Shown here: positions 15,042-19,898 of the stretch, piece by piece
Layout of the letters: each line of letters starts with the position of its first letter
How positions within the stretch are numbered: the first letter of the stretch is position 1
Source of the DNA: JAFIHK01 sp041441455
GTDB taxonomy: Bacteria; Bacteroidota; Bacteroidia; Bacteroidales; UBA932
DNA length: 19,898 bases
Direction: 5' to 3'
Assembly (NCBI GenBank): GCA_041441455.1
Contig: JASDTB010000053.1
Coordinates: 1-19,898 of the forward strand
Program-made: the position numbers and the translations under genes
The notes under the pieces: model-generated
What the model was told of the DNA's origin: nothing
Seen by the model: the letters and a program-made list of their open reading frames with translations, nothing else
Database searches by the model: none

Positions 15042-15959
15042 ATGAAGAGAGAGAATTTATCGAGGTCACACTCAAAAGGAGTTGTGATTCTTATTGCGAT
15101 TGTCATTGCAATTCAATCAATTGTGCTAATTTTAAAGTCATCAGGCTATTTTAAAGAGCCGCTTGTGCCAGTAAACAGAGTAATCGTAGACTCTAGTGGT
15201 AGAGAGGTTACGAAAATTGTTGATTTTTCTCATAAAATCAAGAAGAGAGATAACAGAAGAGGCTTTGAAGTTGACAACAAAAGGGAAAAAACGAAGGAAA
15301 TTTTCAAAGAGTTTGATCCCAATCTAAGTAGTGTTGAGGATTTTTGCAAAATGGGATTTTCGCAAAGACAAGCAAAATCAATCATAAATTTTCGAGAAAA
15401 ATCTGGAGGGTTTAAAACTCCAGAAGATCTTAAAAAAGTGTACGTTATCTCAGATGAGATGTATGCAAAGATTTTACCTTTCGTTAAAATTTTTCAACCA
15501 GAATGTAATAATTTGACACAAACTGCTACTAATATCACTGAGATTAAAGCAAAAGGTAAAGTTAGCCTTACTGAATTGAATGAAGCCGACTCTGCTCAAC
15601 TTGTTGCTTTACCCGGTATAGGACCATATTTCGCGCGAAAGATTATCGGATATAGACACAAGCTTGGAGGATTTGCAAGTGAATATCAATTGACTGAAAT
15701 TTATGGATTTGATCAAGAAAAGATAGAGATGATTAAGGAGCGAGTCTCCGTTGATACTTTGAAGATCAAAAAAATTAAGATAGACACTGCTTCGGTTAAA
15801 TCACTAGCATCGCACCCATACATAGGTGATTATGCTGCAAATGCAATAATCAGACTAAGAAAAGTGGCAGCAGAAGGGACATTTTGCCTAGCATTAATAA
15901 TCAGAAACAAGATTATTAAACCAGAAAACTTATCTTATATTAAATATTATTTTGAATGA
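15042..15959 (+). CDS. Membrane-anchored protein with three helix-hairpin-helix (ComEA-like) repeats
   Basis: A 305-residue protein with one N-terminal membrane helix (about 13-34) after a positive start (KRENLSRSHSKG), so the rest probably lies outside the cytoplasmic membrane. A basic linker (about 55-90, many Lys and Arg) leads to three HhH units. Unit 1 is 91-148 (FCKMGFSQRQAKSIINFREKSGGF). Unit 2 is 174-235, with the classic LPGIGPYFARKIIGYR at 190-205. Unit 3 is 245-305 (LASHPYIGDYAANAIIRLR), degenerate. ComEA-type HhH domains bind DNA without sequence preference, and ComEA pulls DNA into the periplasm in competent bacteria, but most ComEA proteins have only one or two HhH motifs. Competence is therefore a possibility, not a conclusion. 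The gene is 35 bases after rsmI, probably in the same operon. The ABC exporter genes follow after 58 bases. Confidence 0.8.
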   Translation: MKRENLSRSHSKGVVILIAIVIAIQSIVLILKSSGYFKEPLVPVNRVIVDSSGREVTKIVDFSHKIKKRDNRRGFEVDNKREKTKEIFKEFDPNLSSVEDFCKMGFSQRQAKSIINFREKSGGFKTPEDLKKVYVISDEMYAKILPFVKIFQPECNNLTQTATNITEIKAKGKVSLTELNEADSAQLVALPGIGPYFARKIIGYRHKLGGFASEYQLTEIYGFDQEKIEMIKERVSVDTLKIKKIKIDTASVKSLASHPYIGDYAANAIIRLRKVAAEGTFCLALIIRNKIIKPENLSYIKYYFE

Positions 15960-16017
15960 TAATTGAATATAAGTTTTAATGATTATTTTTAACAAAAATT
16001 TATAAAACGTAACTACA

Positions 16018-16929
16018 ATGAGTATTGTCAGCTGCAAAGGTGTTGTCAAGAGATTCAACCAGTATACAGCTCTTGACCATGTATCACTAGAAATCCCCGA
16101 AGGCAAAATTTTCGGACTACTTGGTCCGAACGGCGCCGGTAAAACAACTTTAATAAGAATCATCAATCAGATTACTATTCCGGACGAAGGTACGATCTTA
16201 TTTAAGGGATCTCCTCTGCATACCTCTCACGTTGAGAGTATTGGATATATGCCCGAAGAGAGAGGTTTGTACAAAAAGATGAAAGTAGGGGAGCAGGCAA
16301 TGTATCTTGCAAGATTGAAAGGTCTTAGTCGTACCGAAGCTGAGAAAGAGCTGAAAGAGTGGTTTATTAAGTTTGGAATCCAGGCTTGGTGGGGCAAAAA
16401 GGTTGAAGAGTTATCAAAGGGAATGGCTCAAAAAGTGCAATTTATTACAACCGTTCTACATAAACCGAAACTGTTAATTCTTGATGAACCATTTAGTGGT
16501 TTCGATCCTGTGAATGTTCAGTTGATTAGAAATGAAATCTTAAAGATGAAGGCAAATGGAACTACAATCATCTTATCTACTCACAATATGGAGTCGGTAG
16601 AGGAGTTGTGCGACAATATTGCTCTTATCAACAAGTCTAAACTAATTATTACTGGAGGTCTAGATGAGATCAGAAAGCAACATGGTTCTAATGAAGTTGA
16701 AGTTTTGTACAGATCATCTGGAATATATAACCCATCTGCTTCTGGATTATTTAGAGTTGTTTCTGACGAAGAGCGTCAAGGTAGCAGAAGAATGATTCTT
16801 GATGTGAACAGAGATGCTCATTCTGCCGAAGTTTTGTCTGATCTGATCTCTAAAATAGATATTATTTCATATAGAGAATTGATTCCTAGAATGAATGATA
16901 TCTTCATTAAACTTGTAACAAATAACTAG
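16018..16929 (+). CDS. ABC transporter ATP-binding protein, NatA-like
   Basis: The ATPase of an ABC-2-type exporter, acting with the permease encoded 31 bases downstream. In its 303 residues, Walker A is GPNGAGKT (36-43). The Q-loop region is GYMPEERGLY (77-86), a form typical of the NatA/DRA group, where Met replaces Gln. The signature is LSKGMAQK (132-139) and Walker B is LLILDEP (152-158, with Glu157). The D-loop GFDP and the switch His in STHNM follow. The last ~80 residues form the extra domain common in this group. No partner substrate-binding protein is present, which fits export. NatA-like proteins export Na+, drugs or other compounds; the substrate here is unknown. The 58-bp gap upstream has only imperfect promoter elements, so the gene may be read from the rsmI operon. 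Confidence 0.9.
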   Translation: MSIVSCKGVVKRFNQYTALDHVSLEIPEGKIFGLLGPNGAGKTTLIRIINQITIPDEGTILFKGSPLHTSHVESIGYMPEERGLYKKMKVGEQAMYLARLKGLSRTEAEKELKEWFIKFGIQAWWGKKVEELSKGMAQKVQFITTVLHKPKLLILDEPFSGFDPVNVQLIRNEILKMKANGTTIILSTHNMESVEELCDNIALINKSKLIITGGLDEIRKQHGSNEVEVLYRSSGIYNPSASGLFRVVSDEERQGSRRMILDVNRDAHSAEVLSDLISKIDIISYRELIPRMNDIFIKLVTNN

Positions 16930-16960
16930 TTAGGGAAACTCAACTTAATACCAGATTAAA

Positions 16961-18301
16961 ATGAAAACAAATAAGATATTTTTAATTATTTCTAGAGAGT
17001 TTTTGATTAGAGTAAAGAAAAAATCTTTCATCTTCACAACTCTGCTTACCCCACTTCTTTTTGCAGCGCTCATAGCATTGCCTTCGGTAATCATGATGTT
17101 CTCATCTGATGATGATAAACAGAAGATTCTTGTAGTTGACAGAACAGGGATTTGCGAACCATATTTTAAATCAAATGAGAAGAGAGTATTTGAATTTAAT
17201 CCAACTGCAGATGTTGAAGCTATCAAAAAGAACTTCGACAAAGAGAATATCTATGCAGTCATAGAGGTTAAAAGCATTGATTCTTCAATGAATATGGCTG
17301 TTACAGCTTACTCTAGCAAACAGATGAATATCGACACCAAAGAGAGTATCGAAAAATCTGTGCAGAAAGCCGCAGAAAATGCGAAGCTCAAAAAGTATAA
17401 CATTGATAATCTAGACAAAATTTTAAAAGATGTTCGTAGCGAAGTGAATGTCAAGACATTTACATTAGGAGAGGAGGGTGATGAAAAGCTTGGAATGGTT
17501 GAGATTTACATGGGTATTGCATACATATGTAGCTTTATGATCTATATGTTTATCTTCATGTTTGGCTCTATGGTAATGCGTGGTGTTATCGAGGAGAAGA
17601 CAAATAGAATCATTGAGGTGATTGTATCTTCGGTGAAACCATTCGAGTTGATGTTGGGCAAAATTATAGGTGTTGGTTCAGTAGCTCTTGTCCAATTCTT
17701 AATTTGGATTGCGTTGACAATTGGAATCACTTTCGGAATTCAAGCTGCATTTGGTGTAGATAAGCTAACTGGTAATAGTCAAATTACTCAACAAGTTATG
17801 CAACAAGGTGTAGCTGGTCAGCAAGTTGCAGTTCCTGAAATATCATCTCCTATGGGGGATGTGATGACAGCATTAGCTGGAGTTGATTTTGTTAGCATTA
17901 TCAGTGCCTTTTTAATTTACTTTTTGCTGGGCTATTTTTTATATGCTGCCATGTTCTCTGCAGTTGGTTCTGCTGTAGATAATGAAGCCGATACTCAACA
18001 ACTAATATTGCCTGTTACACTACCTTTGATTATTGGTTTGTTTATTATGATTCATACGTTCCAATATCCAGACAGCTCTCTTTCATTCTGGGGTTCGATG
18101 ATTCCATTTACATCTCCAATGGTTATGATGGCAAGGGTTCCGTTTGGTGTCCCAATGTGGGAGCTTGCTCTTTCGATAACTTTATTAATTGCTACATTCT
18201 TGTTTATGACTTACGTCTCTTCTAAAATTTATAGAGTGGGAATTCTTATGTATGGCAAGAAGGCAACTTGGAAGGATTTGATCAAGTGGTTGAAATACTA
18301 A
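16961..18301 (+). CDS. ABC-2 type permease, NatB-like
   Basis: The membrane subunit of the exporter, 446 residues. It has one membrane segment at about 23-46, a large extracytoplasmic domain (about 47-182), then five more segments (about 183-205, 235-262, 308-332, 347-365 and 402-421). MRGVIEEKTNRIIEVIVSSVKPFELMLGKIIG at 206-237 is the coupling region typical of NatB/YhaP-type permeases. The loop at about 267-297 between segments 3 and 4 is unusually Gln-rich (TQQVMQQGVAGQQVA), apparently an insertion relative to smaller family members. The gene follows the ATPase by 31 bases. The 5'-nucleotidase C-domain gene begins 9 bases after its stop, suggesting one transcript. The substrate cannot be deduced. 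Confidence 0.88.
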   Translation: MKTNKIFLIISREFLIRVKKKSFIFTTLLTPLLFAALIALPSVIMMFSSDDDKQKILVVDRTGICEPYFKSNEKRVFEFNPTADVEAIKKNFDKENIYAVIEVKSIDSSMNMAVTAYSSKQMNIDTKESIEKSVQKAAENAKLKKYNIDNLDKILKDVRSEVNVKTFTLGEEGDEKLGMVEIYMGIAYICSFMIYMFIFMFGSMVMRGVIEEKTNRIIEVIVSSVKPFELMLGKIIGVGSVALVQFLIWIALTIGITFGIQAAFGVDKLTGNSQITQQVMQQGVAGQQVAVPEISSPMGDVMTALAGVDFVSIISAFLIYFLLGYFLYAAMFSAVGSAVDNEADTQQLILPVTLPLIIGLFIMIHTFQYPDSSLSFWGSMIPFTSPMVMMARVPFGVPMWELALSITLLIATFLFMTYVSSKIYRVGILMYGKKATWKDLIKWLKY

Positions 18302-18310
18302 AATTATAAA

Positions 18311-19063
18311 ATGAGAAAATTACTGATATTAACAGTGTTGATGATTCTCTCTTTTGGGCTTTATGCTCAAAAGAGAGTCTCGTTTAATGCGCAGCGAGTC
18401 TTGATGGATACAACCTTCGATAAAGTGTCTGACACAACTGTTGCTGCGATAATTGCCTTTTATAAGCCCGCAATGGAGCAAAAGATGAATGAGGTAATTG
18501 GCAAATCGGCATATGAACTTAGAACCTCTCGCCCAGAGAGTCTGCTATCAAACTTCACTGCTGACGCACTATTGAATTATGCAAAGTCGTTCAGCAAAGG
18601 TAAAGTAGACTTCTCTTTGACAAATTTTGGAGGGATTAGAGCCTCCTTACCTGCTGGTGATGTGAAAATGTATGATGTCTATTCTGTCTTTCCTTTTGAA
18701 AATTATGTAGTTGTTATTGATATGAATGGCAAAGATGTCTTGACACTATTTGAATCGTTCGCACAAAACAGGGTTGAGGCTATGTCTTGCAATACTTATT
18801 TAGAGATTGATAATCAGAAACTTGTAAAGGCTGCAATTAATGGAGAACCAATTGATGTCAATCGGGTATATAGAGTAGCAACTATTGATTTTCTTCTAAG
18901 TGGAGGAGACAATGTTGCTCCGTTAAGACTTGCCACAGCTGTAGAGCAGACAGGTGCGTTGATAAGGGATGCTGTGATTGCTGAATTTAGAAAGGCTGCA
19001 AGTAAAGGAACATCAGTTGCGCCAGTTATAGATGGTAGAGTTAAAATTTCTAGTAAACAGTAA
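18311..19063 (+). CDS. 5'-nucleotidase C-terminal (substrate-binding) domain protein, exported
   Basis: This 250-residue protein corresponds to the C-terminal nucleoside-binding domain of UshA-type 5'-nucleotidases, without the metal-binding catalytic domain. A signal peptide (about 1-19, ending GLYAQ) directs it out of the cytoplasm. Key motifs of the domain are present: SNFTADAL at 80-87, NFGGIRASLPAG at 105-116, VFPFENYVVV at 126-135 and DFLLSGGDN at 193-201. These line the nucleotide-binding site in UshA. Alone it should bind but not hydrolyse. The metallophosphatase domain is encoded by the next gene, 4 bases downstream, so the two probably form one enzyme from two chains. It may belong to the ABC exporter operon, starting 9 bases after the permease stop. 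Confidence 0.88.
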   Translation: MRKLLILTVLMILSFGLYAQKRVSFNAQRVLMDTTFDKVSDTTVAAIIAFYKPAMEQKMNEVIGKSAYELRTSRPESLLSNFTADALLNYAKSFSKGKVDFSLTNFGGIRASLPAGDVKMYDVYSVFPFENYVVVIDMNGKDVLTLFESFAQNRVEAMSCNTYLEIDNQKLVKAAINGEPIDVNRVYRVATIDFLLSGGDNVAPLRLATAVEQTGALIRDAVIAEFRKAASKGTSVAPVIDGRVKISSKQ

Positions 19064-19067
19064 GATT

Positions 19068-19898
19068 ATGAATTTATTCTTTAAATATGTAATTGCAGTA
19101 TTATTCTTTTTAATTACCATAACTGGTTTTGCACAAGACCTAGTAATATTGCACACAAATGATACTCATAGCCAAATTGAGCCTTTCACAACAGGAAGAA
19201 ACAAAGGCTTTGGTGGTTTTCAAAGACGAGCTGAATTTATCAAGAAGGTTAAAGCTCAACACGACAATGTCTTGATTGTAGATGCTGGGGATTTCAATCA
19301 AGGAACTCCATATTTTACAATCTTCAAAGGTGATGTAGAGGTTAAGCTATATAACGCTATGGGGTATGAGGCTGCATGTTTGGGTAATCACGAGTTCGAT
19401 AATGGAATGGATGAGTTAGCGAGAAGAATATCTATGCAAAACTTTCCTACTGTTTGTGCAAATTATGACTTTAAAAAGACACCTCTTAAAAGGGTTGTAA
19501 AACCTTACACAATCATTGAGAAGGGAGGTAAAAAAATTGGGATAATAGGAGTACTCCTAGACCTTGATGGATATGTATCTGAAAAGTCTAGAAAAGGCGC
19601 CACTTACTCTAATCCGATTCCTGTGGTAAACAAACTTGCAAAAATGCTTCGAACAAAGAAGAGGTGCGACCTAGTTGTTGTCTTATCGCATCTTGGTTTC
19701 GACGGAGGTACCGCAGAGAATCCATCTGATACCGAACTAGCTAAATTGACCGAAAATGTTGATCTAATCATTGGGGGCCACTCGCACACATTCCTAGAAA
19801 AACCAGTCCCATTCAAAAATAGATCTGGTAATGAAGTTTTAGTAACTCAAATGGGGGCAAGTGGTGTTTATGTTGGTAAAATAGCGGTAAATTTTTAA
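19068..19898 (+). CDS. Exported metallophosphatase, 5'-nucleotidase catalytic domain
   Basis: The 276-residue protein is the catalytic half of a UshA-like 5'-nucleotidase or cyclic phosphodiesterase. I choose the ATG at 19068, just after the previous stop (4 bases), because it begins a good signal peptide (NLFFKYVIAVLFFLITITGFAQ). The upstream in-frame ATG at 19032 would place a charged stretch first and overlap the preceding gene. Dinuclear-metal ligands are all visible: Asp32 and His34 in NDTHSQ, Asp75 in DAGDF, Asn107 and His108 in GNHEFDNG, His208 in LSHLGFD, and His238 and His240 in GGHSH. The protein ends at KIAVNF with a stop on the last bases of the window, so it is complete and lacks the C-terminal domain, which is supplied by the preceding gene. 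It likely releases phosphate from nucleotides in the periplasm. Confidence 0.92.
   Translation: MNLFFKYVIAVLFFLITITGFAQDLVILHTNDTHSQIEPFTTGRNKGFGGFQRRAEFIKKVKAQHDNVLIVDAGDFNQGTPYFTIFKGDVEVKLYNAMGYEAACLGNHEFDNGMDELARRISMQNFPTVCANYDFKKTPLKRVVKPYTIIEKGGKKIGIIGVLLDLDGYVSEKSRKGATYSNPIPVVNKLAKMLRTKKRCDLVVVLSHLGFDGGTAENPSDTELAKLTENVDLIIGGHSHTFLEKPVPFKNRSGNEVLVTQMGASGVYVGKIAVNF

Noticed and set aside
15955..16017. Promoter before the ABC ATPase gene
   Set aside because: Only TAAGTTTT and TATTTTTA, each one mismatch from TAnnTTTG, and no TTTG at 19-21 bases upstream.
19032..19067. Earlier in-frame ATG for the metallophosphatase
   Set aside because: It overlaps the previous gene and places VELKFLVNSKI before an otherwise clean signal peptide; the ATG at 19068 fits better.
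1..19898. CRISPR array, tRNA, rRNA, insertion sequence or prophage
   Set aside because: I looked for regularly spaced repeats, tRNA-like cloverleaf regions, transposase motifs and phage genes and found none; coding density is high and gene content is ordinary.

Overview
The window looks like ordinary chromosomal DNA of a low-GC member of the Bacteroidota, most likely order Bacteroidales. Four things point there. A TonB-dependent receptor carries an N-terminal carboxypeptidase-regulatory-like domain. Most genes lack a Shine-Dalgarno sequence and sit behind Bacteroidota-type promoters (TTTG, about 20 bp, TAnnTTTG). Alanine racemase, thymidine kinase, RsmI and HolA have the lengths usual for the phylum. 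A 5'-nucleotidase is split into two genes. I see no tRNA, rRNA, CRISPR array, insertion sequence or prophage gene, and no gene-free stretch longer than about 155 bases.

Layout. (1) 1-1498 is the tail of a surface-polysaccharide locus: the end of a GT32-like glycosyltransferase and wecB, UDP-GlcNAc 2-epimerase. (2) 1512-8178 is a regulator/transport module. A PhoB/PhoR-like response regulator and sensor kinase on the minus strand overlap by 20 bp. They are divergent from a 946-residue TonB-dependent receptor and a 499-residue lipoprotein with beta-helix-like sequence. The 153-bp divergent control region has a promoter in each direction and an inverted repeat, GTTACA/TGTAAC. (3) 8198-12195 holds housekeeping genes: a CCA-adding enzyme overlapping a stand-alone HsdR-N-type PD-(D/E)XK protein (minus), then holA (plus) and alanine racemase (minus), whose stop codons interlock. 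(4) 12306-12758 is a small lipoprotein with its own promoter, a good terminator and codon use suggesting high expression. (5) 12816-15959 contains thymidine kinase (minus) and a plus-strand run: a coiled-coil protein of unknown function, overlapping rsmI, and a membrane-anchored helix-hairpin-helix protein. (6) 16018-19898 is an ABC-2 exporter (ATPase and permease) followed by two exported proteins, the C-terminal domain and then the metallophosphatase domain of a UshA-like 5'-nucleotidase, in reverse of the fused order.

How the genes may work together. The clearest candidate system is the two-component pair facing the receptor/lipoprotein pair. It reads as signal-responsive uptake of one nutrient across the outer membrane. 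The kinase resembles PhoR, so phosphate or a phosphorylated compound is a reasonable but unproven guess. The split nucleotidase at the far end would release phosphate and nucleoside in the periplasm, but nothing in the sequence links the two loci. I did not find a clearly new defence or mobile system. The most unusual items are the orphan HsdR-N protein, the SusD-less receptor/lipoprotein pair, the membrane-tethered triple HhH protein, the uncharacterised protein coupled to rsmI, and canonical Shine-Dalgarno sites in a genome that mostly lacks them.
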